Positions 23,224 to 34,160 are shown, numbered from the stretch's first letter. The stretch: DNA of 64,000 nt from Chaetoderma sp. LZ-2023a (GCA_034401795.1 CM067369.1:91068579-91132578), one strand, 5' to 3'. The notes: generated by a model not told the origin, from the sequence alone. Made by a program: numbers and translations.

Positions 23224-24345
23224 ATGACAGCAGCTAAATCTCATCAACAGAACCTCGACAGAGTACAAAACCAGGCACTGCTCATCATCACTGGTGGAAT
23301 GAGATCAACACCAATAGAAAAGATGGAGCAGACAGCAGGCATCCCCCCACTTAGTAAAGGAAGGGAATGCAAAGCACTGATCCAAGCTGCAAAGTTCAAA
23401 TCGTTCAACAACCACCCGATGAAGATCAGGCAAGCACAGCTGTCATCAGGAAGACTTAAAAGGTCAAGTTTTGTGAAAGAGACAAAAGCACTTCAAAGGA
23501 AACACCAAGAAATGTTTCCAGCACAAATAGAAGACCCAAACCACACCCTTGATCCTCCACCCTGGGAAAACAAACTAGAGAGCATAGCTATTCGCACCAC
23601 AGTACCTCATCTCACAACCAAAGATGAACACAGTGATGTGAGCAAGAAGGCCCTGACCCTAGCCATGCTGGAAGAAATGTACCCTCAGGAGACATGGATA
23701 AGGATCTACACAGATGGATCAGCCAAAGATGCAATTAGGAGCGGAGGTGCCGGACTGCACATACAGTATCCAAACGGACAACATGACTCAGCTGCAATAC
23801 CGACAGGCAAACACTGCACAAACTACAGAGCTGAAGTCGAAGCACTGGTCCATGCAGCTAATACCATCAGCAGAACGGCAGACCCTATTGCACAGATTGT
23901 CTTTTTATCTGATGCCCGCTCCGTCCTTGAGGCTATCACCAAAGGTAAGCTGCCACAACTTGAAGAAGCACTACAAACCATCAAATGCTTTCGGATAGCA
24001 TTGCAGTGGATCCCTTCACACTGTGGAGTCCAAGGAAATGAGGAAGCAGACAAGATGGCAAAGGTGGGTGCAGAAGAGAATCAGACAGAAGACATGGTTA
24101 CGCATACAGAGATGAAGACTATCATCAAGTCACTCTATAGAACACCTCAATCAGAAGATGCCTACCATCATCTCTCGAGGCCTGAGCAAGTGACCATTTT
24201 TCGTCTCAGAACTGGACATAACAGACTAAACCAACACATGTACAGGCGGTTCCACCTTACAACATCGCCCGCTTGTCCTTGTGGAGAAGCGGAACAGACC
24301 ACAGAGCATACTTGAATGTTGCAGTACGTATCAGCTGCTGAGAGA
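23224..24345 (+). pseudogene. LINE RNase H domain and C-terminal Cys/His motif
   Basis: The frame 23224-24315 reads the RT thumb (MTAAKSHQQNLDRVQNQAL), then an RNase H with its acidic residues: RIYTDGSAKD (Asp), NYRAEVEALVHA (Glu), VFLSDARSVLEAI (Asp) and IPSHCGVQGNEEADKMA (His, Asp). It ends with ACPCGEAEQTTEH, a Cys/His motif typical of I- and jockey-like C termini, cut by a stop at 24313-24315. RNase H removes template RNA during target-primed reverse transcription in this superclade. Confidence 0.87.
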
Positions 24346-24479
24346 AGAGATCTGGCCTTTGTCAACCTCTTCTTGAAAAGCTGTATGGGCCTGTGGAAGA
24401 ACTGCAGAAAACCACAGATTTCATCTTGAGAACGGCTCTCCAAGTGTGATACCAGCGATCGAAAAGAAGAAGAAGATCC

Positions 24480-25670
24480 CTAGAGCATAGAGATTCAAGT
24501 TTGTTCAGACGAAGTCGATCGGCCAAAATCCAAGATGGCCACCGGCCAAAATGGCCAATTTTTAGAAACACATTAAAAAATCTTCTCCGAAACTGCTGGA
24601 GGGATTGATTCAAAACTCATAGCACATCATCTATTGCAACGGTAGACCCAAGTTTGTTCAAGGCAACCTGATTGGCCTATTTGCCTGGCGGCCATCTTGG
24701 ATGACTTAGTTTTCACGAAAATAACTTTTTCTCCCGAACCGCTGAAGAGATAGGTCTGAAATTTGGTAAATATGCTTGGGGACCAAGGTCCATTCAAGTT
24801 TGTTCAAGGGAAGTTCGTGCGTTAAAAAATAATCAAAATTTAGCGTTTGTTGGTCATATTGGCTTTTTTGTATTTGATGTATTTTGATGGCGAAAATTGC
24901 TTTAATATATGCTTATCAGTGTGCCGAGTTCAAATATGCCACGCTTGAGACTGTAGGATAAACGGTTTGGCTGCCATCTTGGTTATTTTTCCCACCATAG
25001 GCTCCCATAGTAAAGCAATGGGCCTATAGTAAAGCAATGGGGAATTCTTTAAACGACTTCTTCTCAAGAACCACAGGGCCGATTTCAATTATATTTGGGA
25101 GGAAGCATTCATAGGGCATAGAGATCTAAGTTTGTTCAAATGAACCTGATCGGCCAAGTTGGCCGGTAGCCATCTTGGATTTAGGCCGATTTTAAGAAAC
25201 GTCTAAAAATCTTCTCCGAAACGGCTTGGGGGATTGATGCAAACCTAATGAAATATGATTTATCGCAAGGGAACTTGATTTGTCAAATGGTTCGGCAGCC
25301 ATCTTGGTTGACCTAGTTGTAGCGAAAATGACTTATTCTCCAAAAGCCCTGAAGGGATCGGGCCGAAATTTGGTAGATATGATTAGGGCCTAAGGGCCAT
25401 TAAACTTTGTTCAAGAGAAGTTGATCCGTCAAAAAACATGGCCGCTGTGGGCCAATCAAAATATAGCATGTTTGGTGGCCATATTGGATTTTTTTATTTG
25501 ATTGATTTTGAGGTCGAAATTGGTTTTATATGTGTTTTTTTGGTATTCTGATCTCAAATTTGCAATTTTTGAAACTGTCGGATAAACGGTTTGGTGGCCA
25601 TCTTAATGATAAAGAGCATTCTAGTTGAAATGCCTATTGTCCAGGTGAGCGATACTTGTTTTAGTTGGCC
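24480..25670 (-). repeat. Degenerate tandem repeat, about 600-bp unit
   Basis: Two units lie head to tail. Blocks gcatagagat(c)taagtttgttca, atcttctccgaaac, gccatcttgg, cgaaatttggtagatatg, catattgg.ttttt and ggataaacggtttgg.(t/g)gccatctt occur in the same order from about 24480 and again from about 25104. On the minus strand it begins tatcgctcacctggacaatagg, matching the segment at 33477-33537. Confidence 0.78.
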
Positions 25671-25884
25671 TGCTTTAGCCCTTTCACAACGAAGCCGGCC
25701 AAAACCGGCCTCTGTAATGGTCTTGAGGAATGTCCATTTGCAGGCTAAGAGAAGACTTTTTTAGAAAATTTACCACTGGAATGACAGGCTTGGTAACCGA
25801 GCCAGTCATTCCAGTGGTAAATTTTCTAAAATAGTCTTCTCTTGGCATGCAAATGGACATTCCTCAAGACCATTACAGAGGCCG
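25598..25884. repeat. Family A foldback variant, interrupted by DIRS copy 1 (left part)
   Basis: ccctttcacaacgaagccggccaaaaccggcctctgtaatggtcttgagg opens the arm. The centre ACTGGAATGACAGGCTTGGTAACCGAGCCAGTCATTCCAGT is followed by the complementary arm up to cattacagaggccg, where the retrotransposon begins. The missing remainder of the right arm continues at 33415-33537. Confidence 0.88.
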
Positions 25885-26169
25885 GTTGTTATTACACCAC
25901 AAAAACATCCATTACCGTTCAATCACTACTTGCTAAATCAAATATCTGCATTTAGCTATCAGAATAAAGTTTTTATTCTTGCCTATACACTCCCTAATGC
26001 CTATACCATCACCATGTAGACTCTCCACCAGGCTTCTGGTAGAGGGACCCCCTGCATTAGCCTTACAATAGACTGGCACCAGTCTGTACTCACTCCTTGG
26101 TGACGCTTGTCACTAAGCACGCTCGTGCATGCGTAGTAGGTCCCACTTGTGAAAACTGAAGCACTTTTC
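25885..26169 (+). repeat. DIRS copy 1 left inverted terminal repeat
   Basis: Begins GTTGTTATTACACCACAAAAAC. From the segment ccgttcaatcactacttgctaaatc through cccacttgtgaaaactga it is the complement of 33092-33350. The outermost ~40 bp differ from the right terminus, as DIRS termini do. Confidence 0.9.
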
Positions 26170-26593
26170 AAATATTCTGCTAGCTATACAGTACTGTCAG
26201 CTATCAAATCGATATAAAAGTTTTAGCTTGCTAACTAGAAACTTTCCAGTTATCACGAGTTGACTCGGGAATGCCTACCATGAAGTTATGTTTAACATAT
26301 ATATCATGGTGTTTTAGAGGTGTTTGTAACTCTAACGTTTGGAGTTACCAGTTTTCGTGTCACTACTCCCGTTTTCGAGGTTAGAGTAACCATGCCTATT
26401 ATATACCATCAAGAGTACCATGTAATAATAATAATAGCCAGTACCACTCCTAGTAAAGTAGGTCCTAGTGCTCTCAAACATATATCAGAATCTTTACTGA
26501 TTTTTTCCTCAAACACTTTATTTAAATCGCCCAAGGCGTAGCCTCTGTGATATCTCAGGTTTTCTTAAAGCTAGTTGCTTTATTTCGCATCAT

Positions 26594-29500
26594 TTCTTAT
26601 TTTTTATAGGAAGTGTCAGTATCTTCTGAGAAAATAAAGTGTGCGTCGAATAAGTGTGATCGGGTTCACGCTAAGGATTATACGGGGCATGTTTGCCTGA
26701 GGTGTACCACCTGCACCCCTTTAAAAATGTGTGGAGTGTGCAAGGGTTGGCCATTGGTCGTATCTAAAGCGTTTTTTAAGGACTTTGTGGTTAAGCCTGC
26801 ATTGCCCTCAGGTCGCTCTCCCTCCGTTGTTGAAGGTCCTAAAGCAGTAGCATCGGCTTCCACCTCTATTAATACGTCGGTTTCAACAAAGGAGGGGGGC
26901 AGCTCCTCTATCACAGATCCGGTTATGGCATTATTCGCCAGATTTGAATCCTTTGCAGGAAGGTGGTAAGATCGCCGATCGCCTCTAAGGAAGCACCCGT
27001 CTATGCTCCTGGCTTGTCCGGGCAAGCGGGTTTGCTGTCCGGAATATCTTCTGGTTTTACCGGGCATCCGGAAATGAGCACCGTGATTGTTTCTGGCTTG
27101 GCTGAACATCCGGTGACTCATGAGAATATGGCTTATGCGTCAACATTTGTTTCCGGTTCATCAGTATCCGGCTGTAGAGTTTCCGGTTCCGGGAGGAACA
27201 ATGTAGTTCCGGGTCTGTTGGACCCGGCGGTGCATCATATGTCATCTTCCGTTTCCGGTTCGTCGACTTCCGCTTCCGGTAGTAGTGCTGCTACTTCCGG
27301 TAGGAAGAATGTGCATCCGGGTCTGTTGGACCCGTCTATGCACCGTTCAGTGTCCGGATTGTCAGGCTCTTCTTCCGGTAGTAGTGTGACTACTTCCGGT
27401 GGGAATTATGCTTATCCGAGTCAGTTGGATCCGTTGTTGCATACATCCTCCTTTTCCGGCCCAGTTTTGGTTAGTTCCGGTTCCGGCGGTGGTGTAGACA
27501 CTTCCGGTTCAACTTATGCATGTCCGGGTCGTTTTGACCCGTCCTTGCAAGCGACTTCCGGTTCCGTTTCGGGGTTTTCTATTTCCGCTTCTGGTGACAG
27601 TTTTTCTACTTCCGGATTAGGAGATATGAAGCGTTCTATTTCCGGTCTCGGTGTTTCAGTCCCGGCTGGAACTTCTGTTTGCGCATCAAGTTATGAGCTT
27701 CCGAATAACTCAGATTCCCAGTCCAGTAATAGGTCTGTTAATTCCGATTCTAGTTATTTTCGCGCCGGTCCTCCTGTTTTTGATAGACATTATTCTGATC
27801 GTTCTTCTAGTGCTCAGTCTGTTTCGGCGTCAGATTTTGGTCATCATTCCTTGCGTGAGGTAGTATCTCTCTCTCGTTCTTCATCTCCTTCCTTGTTCTC
27901 TCAAGCAGGTTCTCAGAAGAGTAGTAGTCATCCGTCCTCTTCGTCTGTATCTGGCTTGTCTGCTAGGGATTTTTCGTCTTCTCATGTTTCTAATTCGTCT
28001 TCTCTTTTTCATCCATCATCTATATCTCCGCCTCCACGTTTTCTTCATATTCCGGCTTCCCTTCAGCAGAATTATTCTGCGGCGTCTCACATACCTTCTT
28101 CTTCTGATCCGTCTGTTCCTACTTTGCCTTCTTATTCTTCATCTTCTCCGGAGTTTGATCATTCGGATCCTATTGTTTCGGTCGTTCTGTCTCCAGAATT
28201 AGAGTTCCAGATAGTTGATTCGGGTTTAGATTTTTCCTTGTTTTCAGTAAGCCGCGATTCCTCTCTTCACCGATCTGTTATTTCAGCTAGATTTTCAATT
28301 TTGTCCAGATTTTCAGCTAGTGAGTTGGATCCTTATTTTTTCAGTTCTAGTCAGCCTGAGGCCCGTGTTGCTAGTTCTTATCAGTCTCCGTTGACGTTGG
28401 ACACACTCTCGGATGCTCCTTCTGGAGCTTTAGCTTCTCCTTCCTGTCTGAGGATCGTTGATGCTTCTGTTTCGCTAGATTCAGACATCTGTCCTCCTTC
28501 TTCTTCTCCGTCTCACCTTTCTGTCAAGGCTACTCAAAGATCAGTCAGGGCCAGGGATCTGAAGAGGTTCTATCACGAGAGGGCCTCGCCAGATGACTGG
28601 TCTGGGGCTCATCAATGGATACCTTCGTCTCTATCTCTTCCTCTTCAGGATGAATTTTCGATTGATCCTCCGTCGTTTGGTTCTGCGCTGTCATCTTCAG
28701 TCTCTTCAGCTAATGTTCCTTCTGTTCTTCCGGTAGATAACTTGGTAGTAGACATGTTAGATTTTTACATTAACGATGTCCAACTGAAAGATTTTTCTCT
28801 TACTCCCAAGGTAGATGCTCCAGTTCAGGTTCCGAAAGAGGATTACATTGGATTGGTTTCTACTCAATATCTTAATGGTCCGACATGGGATGTTCTTTCA
28901 TCGCTTCTGAAGGAAGCGGCTAAGGTAGAATCTTCATCAGACCTTTTTAGATGGGAGTCTGTCTGTCGGGCTCAGTTGAAATCAGCAAACTTTTTGGCCC
29001 TTCTTTCAGAGGCTATGCTCAAAACTCAGGAGAAAGGGGGTCAGGTTCCTCCGGAGATATTTCGTTCGTTAGCTGACCTGTCAAGAGGTTCGTTGAATTC
29101 AGTTTGCCGTTCACTAGGTTTCATCACCTCTAAGAGAAGGTCAAGGAAGCTTGCTGAGGTGAATATTTCGGATTCCCTCAGGAGTAACCTGATATCTGCT
29201 CCGCCTTTCGGATCAGATATTTTCGGTCAGAATTCTACATCGATCCTTAGGGCGGAGTCGGATCGTCTCAGATCAGCTAAGGATCTGCGGGATCAGATTT
29301 CGATTTTGAGGCCGTCAGTAAAAAGGGACTCTTCTGCGGTGAAGAGTCCCTCCTCCTCTCCCAGGAGGAAGAGTCTTAGGCCGGATGAATATGGGGCTTA
29401 TCCGTCAAGGGTTTTTACGAACTCTAATCGGTCCTCTCCTTCCCATTCCAGATCTGCGGAGGAGGATCGTTTTAAATCCATTTCATCACATAGACCTAGA

Positions 29501-29614
29501 GCCCAGGTTCGTCAAGCCCCTCCTCAGGTGAGAAGGGGTCAATTTTTCTCTCGAGGTTACAGGTCTAGTTCTAGAGGACGTTCCTCTAGAGGTTTTCAAC
29601 CTAGACGGGTTTGA
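26594..29614 (+). pseudogene. DIRS copy 1 gag-like ORF1 (deleted and frameshifted)
   Basis: The first frame (to 26969) has a Cys/His-rich N terminus (KCASNKCDRVHAKDYTGHVC and LRCTTCTPLKMCGVC). A 331-nt deletion at 26956/26957 shifts into the frame 26963-29614. That frame is Ser/Gly-rich with degenerate ~35-residue repeats around PGLLDP, then a C-terminal conserved part (FEPI-independent region beginning LVVDMLDFYINDVQLKDF) and a basic Arg/Ser-rich tail. No ATG precedes the Cys cluster. The frame opens at a splice-acceptor-like tttttatag|gaagtg at 26607-26615. Confidence 0.85.
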
Positions 29615-31764
29615 AGGGGTGGCCTCAGCCCGGGCAGGCCTTTCCCAATCTCATTTACCAGTCCTTCCTCTTCTACCACCTTTGGATCTATCGGTGCAAT
29701 CCCTTCTTCCCAGCGTGCCAGTAGGAGGGCGCTTGTCTCTGTCTGGGAGACGTGGCAAGCCCTTGCTCAGGACTCCTGGCTGTTAGATCAAATCCGCTGG
29801 GGTTATGCACCGTCTTGGATAGAACTGCCTCCTCCTCTGTCTTACCAGCCCAAATGGACTACAGTTCCATCCAATCTGGAGAAGTTGGGAGCCTTGGAAG
29901 ACGAATTGGAGTCAATGTGGTTGAAGAAGGCTATAGAAGAGGTTCCATGTTGGAGAGTAGACCCGGGATTCTACTCAACTCTATTTCTAGTCCCCAAGAA
30001 ATCAGGTGGATGGCGTCCAATCATCAATCTGAAGAGATTAAATCTGCATATATCCACCCCAAAATTCAAGATGGAGACGGTATCTCAGATTATCGCCAGT
30101 CTGAGTCCAGGCATGTGGACAGCGTCCATAGATCTCAAGGACGCCTACTTTCACATTCTCATCCACCCTCCATTCAGAAAATTCATGAGATTCGCGTTCA
30201 AGGGCAGGGTATGGCAATTCAGAGTCATGCCGTTCGGCTTGACCACGGCCCCTTCTTCACCCGCCTAGTGTCAGCAGTGGCAGGTTTTCTGCACAGTTGT
30301 TCTATTCCCCTTCACGTTTACATAGACGATTGGTTGCTAAAAGCAGAACCTGCCTCAATTCTGGCAAGCATCATTCCAGAGGTCTGCAGTCTGGCTTCCA
30401 GTCTAGGATGGGTTTTAAATCTAGGAAAATCATCTTTGGTCCCATCTCAGGTTTTCACCCACCTAGGTGTGGCTTTCGACCTTGGTCAAGGCTTAGTCTT
30501 CCCTTCAGAGGTAAGAGTAGAAGCCATCCTAGTAGCCATGGAAATTCTGGCTTTCTCTGCCGTGGTCAGAGCAATATTCTTTCTCCGGGTGATAGGCTTG
30601 ATGGTCAGCGTCGAGAACATCATTCCGTGGGCGGCGCTGATGAGGAGACCTTTCCAAATGTATCTAATGTCCCTGTGGAAACAGTCGACCCATTCAGTGT
30701 ACCATCAGATCCCGGTCAGAGAGCATTTGAGGCCCCACCTAGATTTTTGGAAGGATCGCTCTCTGCTGATGATGGGTGTTCCTCTGGTCAAGTCTTCTCC
30801 TCAGGCGATCATCTTTACAGATGCTTCCCAGGAGGGATGGGGAGCGGTCTGGGGTTCCCTTTCGGTCTCAGGCCTGTGGTCCCGAGAGGAGTCGTCAGCC
30901 CACATCAACATTCTGGAATTGTGGGCTGTCAAGAAGACTCTCCTTGCCTGGTCGGATCAAGTGCAGGGCCTCAAGATCTCGATTCGATCAGACAATTCGA
31001 CAGTAGTCTCGTATATCAACAAGCAGGGAGGCACGAAGTCGTCTCGCCTTTGTTTGGAGGTGTGGAATCTCCTCATGTGGTGTCGTATGAAGCAGATTTT
31101 CCTGGTGTCCTCCCATGTACCAGGATGTCTGAATTTTCTGGCGGATCAGTTGTCTCGCCCTTCCAAATTCGCCCACACAGAGTGGCAGTTAAAGAGGTCG
31201 GTTGTCAAAGCGATCTTCAACCTCCTGGATCGTCCCCATGTAGACCTGTTCACGACCTCTCTGAATGCCCAGATCTCCTCTTTCATGTCTCCTTTTCCGG
31301 ACGATCAGGCATTGGCGGTGGACGCCCTGTCTCAGTCCTGGACAGGAATCTTCGCGTATGCGTTCCCTCCGACTATCCTGCTTCCCTTGGTTCTGAAGAA
31401 AGTCAAGGATCAAGTATGCGAGATTTTGTTGATAGCTCCATTTTGGCCAAAAAGGATCTGGTTCGTAGACCTTCTCGATCTTCTAGTAGACTTCCCACGT
31501 CAGCTGCCAGTGTCCCCAGATCTGTTATCCCAAGTAAGGGGAAGGTGCCTTCATCCAAACCCAGGAATCTTCAGTCTGTGTGTTTGGAAAATATCGAGTG
31601 CTCGGTCACTGAGAATGAATTTTCTGCAAGGTCTCAGGAAATTATTAATTCGGCCAGGAGGGAGTCGACCCGAAGAGTTTACAAGGGTCGACTTAAGATA
31701 TTCGGGGAATGGTGCTCAAATCATGATCTCGTGCCCGATTCTGTTTCTATATCCCAAGTGTTAG
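29615..31764 (+). pseudogene. DIRS copy 1 reverse transcriptase/RNase H/Dam-like ORF2 (frameshifted)
   Basis: 29885-30268 reads the RT start (FLVPKKSGGWRPIINLKRLN, ASIDLKDAYFHILIHP, MPFGLTTAP). A 4-nt deletion near 30252 relative to copy 2 moves the rest (LHVYIDDWLL, RNase H IIFTDASQEGWGAVW and IRSDNSTVVSYINKQGG, and the Dam-like segment HVDLFTTSLNAQ) into the frame ending at 31764. Domain content is complete but the reading frame is not. Confidence 0.88.
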
Positions 31765-32660
31765 ATTTTTTATCTTATCTGTTCGATTCTCTTCATCTGA
31801 CTGCTAACACGGTTAGAGGATATAGATTTTCCTTAGCATCTTCTCTTCCTTGTTTGTTAAATGCGGATGTTAAGGATACTAAGGTGCTGAATGGGTTCAT
31901 CAGAGGTTTAGGTAATATTCGGCCTCCTATTGCTAAACAGTTACCTTCCTGGAACTTGGCGCTGATTCTTCAGGTTTTGGCAGGGCATCATTTTGAACCC
32001 ATCGCCTCGATTAGCTTAAAGCTTTTAACGTTTACGGCGGTTTTTCTAGTAGCGGCTGCTTCTGCTAGAAGACGATCTGAGATCCATGCATTTTCCGCTG
32101 AAAAGGATAGATTTATTGAAGCTGGGGACGGTTTGGTATTATATCCTAGAAGGGATTTTTTGTCTAAGACGCAATCAAACCGTTATCCAGCTAAGCCGAT
32201 TATTTTTAATTCTTTATCTTCGTTTTCTCCGTCTGACAGATTTTGGTGTCCAGTCAGAGCTCTTAAGGCTTATAAGCGTCGTACCGATTTTAAAAGATCC
32301 GATCCGTCTCACTTATGGGTTCCCTACGCGGAAGGGGTAGCCAGACCGGTCTCTAAAGCATCCATCGTTAGATGGATTTGTGACACCATTCAACTATGCT
32401 ACGAGATTGCTTCTCCTGAGCAAGTCAATCTCTCTCACATTAAGGCTCATGATGTTAGAGGGATGGCTACCTCTTTTGCTTTGTTTGCTGGCTCTTCTGT
32501 AGACGAAGTTATGCAAGTTGCAGGATGGAAATCTGAGTCTACTTTTACCTCTTTTTATTTGAAAGACCAGAGCGCAGCGGCATCTTTCTTTAGGAACATT
32601 ACTATTTTGACCAAGAAGGCTGAAGACCATTTACCAAGCACATCCCACCATTTTCGTTAG
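30297..32660 (+). CDS. DIRS copy 1 tyrosine recombinase ORF3
   Basis: Open frame of 787 codons. Only about 31530-32660 is recombinase; the 5' part overlaps RT out of frame. Catalytic signature: Arg in AASARRRSEIHAFS, H-x-x-R in IKAHDVRGMATSFALF, VMQVAGWKSESTFTSFYLKD with the nucleophile Tyr. The N-terminal core-binding part reads SARRESTRRVYKGRLKIFGEW. The frame itself is undamaged in this copy, but the upstream 4-nt deletion lies within its nominal 5' extension. The start codon is not identifiable; the first codon is not ATG. Confidence 0.85.
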   Translation: MFYSPSRLHRRLVAKSRTCLNSGKHHSRGLQSGFQSRMGFKSRKIIFGPISGFHPPRCGFRPWSRLSLPFRGKSRSHPSSHGNSGFLCRGQSNILSPGDRLDGQRREHHSVGGADEETFPNVSNVPVETVDPFSVPSDPGQRAFEAPPRFLEGSLSADDGCSSGQVFSSGDHLYRCFPGGMGSGLGFPFGLRPVVPRGVVSPHQHSGIVGCQEDSPCLVGSSAGPQDLDSIRQFDSSLVYQQAGRHEVVSPLFGGVESPHVVSYEADFPGVLPCTRMSEFSGGSVVSPFQIRPHRVAVKEVGCQSDLQPPGSSPCRPVHDLSECPDLLFHVSFSGRSGIGGGRPVSVLDRNLRVCVPSDYPASLGSEESQGSSMRDFVDSSILAKKDLVRRPSRSSSRLPTSAASVPRSVIPSKGKVPSSKPRNLQSVCLENIECSVTENEFSARSQEIINSARRESTRRVYKGRLKIFGEWCSNHDLVPDSVSISQVLDFLSYLFDSLHLTANTVRGYRFSLASSLPCLLNADVKDTKVLNGFIRGLGNIRPPIAKQLPSWNLALILQVLAGHHFEPIASISLKLLTFTAVFLVAAASARRRSEIHAFSAEKDRFIEAGDGLVLYPRRDFLSKTQSNRYPAKPIIFNSLSSFSPSDRFWCPVRALKAYKRRTDFKRSDPSHLWVPYAEGVARPVSKASIVRWICDTIQLCYEIASPEQVNLSHIKAHDVRGMATSFALFAGSSVDEVMQVAGWKSESTFTSFYLKDQSAAASFFRNITILTKKAEDHLPSTSHHFR

Positions 32661-32888
32661 GACTGTGCGTCTGCGGAGAATGGTGAGAGTTGTTCCTTGG
32701 TTGTTGGTTTAAATCTTTATGTTTAAAGTTTTATTTGGTTGTTAATCACTGTGTGATTGATTAGGATGCACCATTATGTTATGTTATTAACATTTGGTTA
32801 TGTTTGGTTTGATTTTTATCCTTGCTTATGGATTCTCAAATCACCTCCCACCAAAGTTTCGTAGTGTGGCACTGACCAAATCTACGGG

Positions 32889-33021
32889 TTTAGCAAGTAG
32901 TGATTGAACGGTAATGGATGTTTTTGTGGTGTAATAACAACTCCCAACAGACCCCCCTTTAGTGGGTTGGTCTGTAGTTTTATTAACCACTATAAAAACA
33001 TACTTACCGTTCAATCACTAC
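32889..33021 (+). repeat. DIRS copy 1 internal complementary region
   Basis: The left half (TTTAGCAAGTAGTGATTGAACGG to TAATAACAAC) is the complement of the left terminus at 25885-25942. The right half (CCCAACAGACCCCCCTTTAGTGGG to CAATCACTAC) is the complement of the right terminus at 33330-33410. In the DIRS model this region templates the junction that closes the circular DNA. Confidence 0.92.
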
Positions 33022-33091
33022 GACCCGGCCTCAGCCACCCTGCTGGGTATTGATTTGAGAATCTAGGCTGGATGTACAGCACTTAAATTTA

Positions 33092-33414
33092 GAAAAGTGA
33101 TTCAGTTTTCACAAGTGGGACCTACTGCGCATGCGCGAGCGTGCTTAGTGACAAGCGTCACCAAGGAGTGAGTACAGACTGGTGCCAGTCTATTGTAAGG
33201 CTAATGCAGGGGGTCCCTCTACCAGAAGCCTGGTGGAGGGTCTACATGGTGATGGTATAGGCATTAGGGAGTGTATAGGCAAGAATAAAAACTTTATTCT
33301 GATAGCTAAATGCAGATATTTGATTTAGCAAGTAGTGATTGAACGGTAAGTATGTTTTTATAGTGGTTAATAAAACTACAGAACAACCCACTAAAGGGTG
33401 GTCTGTTGGGGGTT
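33092..33414 (+). repeat. DIRS copy 1 right inverted terminal repeat
   Basis: Complement of the left terminus, followed by its own outer segment taagtatgtttttatagtggttaataaaactacag and ending GTCTGTTGGGG-GTT. Confidence 0.9.
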
Positions 33415-33774
33415 TTGGCCGGCTTCGTTGTGAAAGGGCTAAAGCAGGCCAACTAAAACAAGAGGCCCAAGGGGCCTGTATCGCTCACCTGGACAATAGG
33501 CATTTCAACTAGAATGCTCTTTATCAATAAGATGGCCAGTAAATTTTCTAAAATAGTCTTCTCTTAGCCTGCAAATGGACAGTCAATAAGCAAATATTTT
33601 AATTTTTTTAACAAATTTAGTCACTAAAGGGTTAAAAATGTCTGTTTTGAAAACAATGCTGAAAGCTGTTGCTGTTGAATTTCAGTCTTTGGTCCCAAAA
33701 ATTGCATACATGTTCGGGACCCCATGCGCAAGCCTTCTCCAGAGTTTGGAGAAGATTTCACCAGTAGAACCAGA
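33415..33774. repeat. Host spacer between the DIRS copies (end of interrupted family A variant plus repeat fragments)
   Basis: 33415-33537 continues the palindrome cut at 25884: ttggccggcttcgttgtgaaagggctaaagcaggcc, then caagaggcccaaggggcctgtatcgctcacctggacaataggc and gctctttatcaataagatggcc, complementary to 25598-25700. A half family A arm ending gtcactaaagggtta follows (33538-33635). 33714-33777 resembles the far side of copy 2 (41680-41737). Confidence 0.75.
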
Positions 33775-34059
33775 GTTGTTATTACACCACAAAAACATCC
33801 ATTACCGTTCAATCACTACTTGCTAAATCAAATATCTGCATTTAGCTATCAGAATAAAGTTTTTATTCTTGCCTATACACTCCCTAATGCCTATACCATC
33901 ACCATGTAGACCCTCCACCAGGCTTCTGGTAGAGGGACCCCCTGCATTAGCCTTACAATAGACTGGCACCAGTCTGTACTCACTCCTTGGTGACGCTTGT
34001 CACTAAGCACGCTCGCGCATGCGCAGTAGGTCCCACTTGTGAAAACTGAATCACTTTTC
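33775..34059 (+). repeat. DIRS copy 2 left inverted terminal repeat
   Basis: Differs from the copy 1 left terminus at only a few positions (for example tagaccctc versus tagactctc, cgctcgcgcatgcgcag versus cgctcgtgcatgcgtag). Complementary to 41344-41600. Confidence 0.9.
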
Positions 34060-34160
34060 AAATATTCTGCTAGCTATACAGTACTGTCAGCTATCAAATC
34101 GATATAAAAGTTTTAGCTTGCTAACTAGAAATTTTCCAGTTATCACGAGTTGACTCGGGA

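Larger units (their letters stand above)
20538..24476 (+). mobile_element. I/Nimb-like non-LTR retrotransposon (LINE), inactivated
   Basis: An apurinic-type endonuclease, reverse transcriptase, RNase H and a terminal CPCG...H cluster follow one another on the + strand, the domain order of the I superclade. The 3' end carries a short (GAA)n tail at about 24461-24475. The 5' boundary is taken from the start of distinct GC-richer sequence (cggcctcaacgtggcgcagg) and is uncertain. At least four frame changes and several in-frame stops make it inactive. It lies in the spectraplakin intron in sense orientation. Confidence 0.88.
25885..33414 (+). mobile_element. DIRS-type tyrosine-recombinase retrotransposon, copy 1
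   Basis: 7.53 kb with inverted terminal repeats, an internal complementary region, gag-like, RT/RNase H and tyrosine-recombinase frames: the hallmark layout of DIRS elements, which integrate by recombinase from a circular intermediate instead of using an integrase. The bounds include one GTT at each edge (25885-25887, 33412-33414). It is inactivated by a 331-nt deletion in gag and a 4-nt deletion in RT relative to copy 2. Overall similarity to copy 2 is very high, so insertion is young. Confidence 0.93.

Noticed and set aside
33415-33774. The two DIRS copies as a tandem duplication of one insertion
   Set aside because: Left flanks differ (palindrome arm versus agtagaaccaga) and each element has its own GTT edges, so two insertions fit better.
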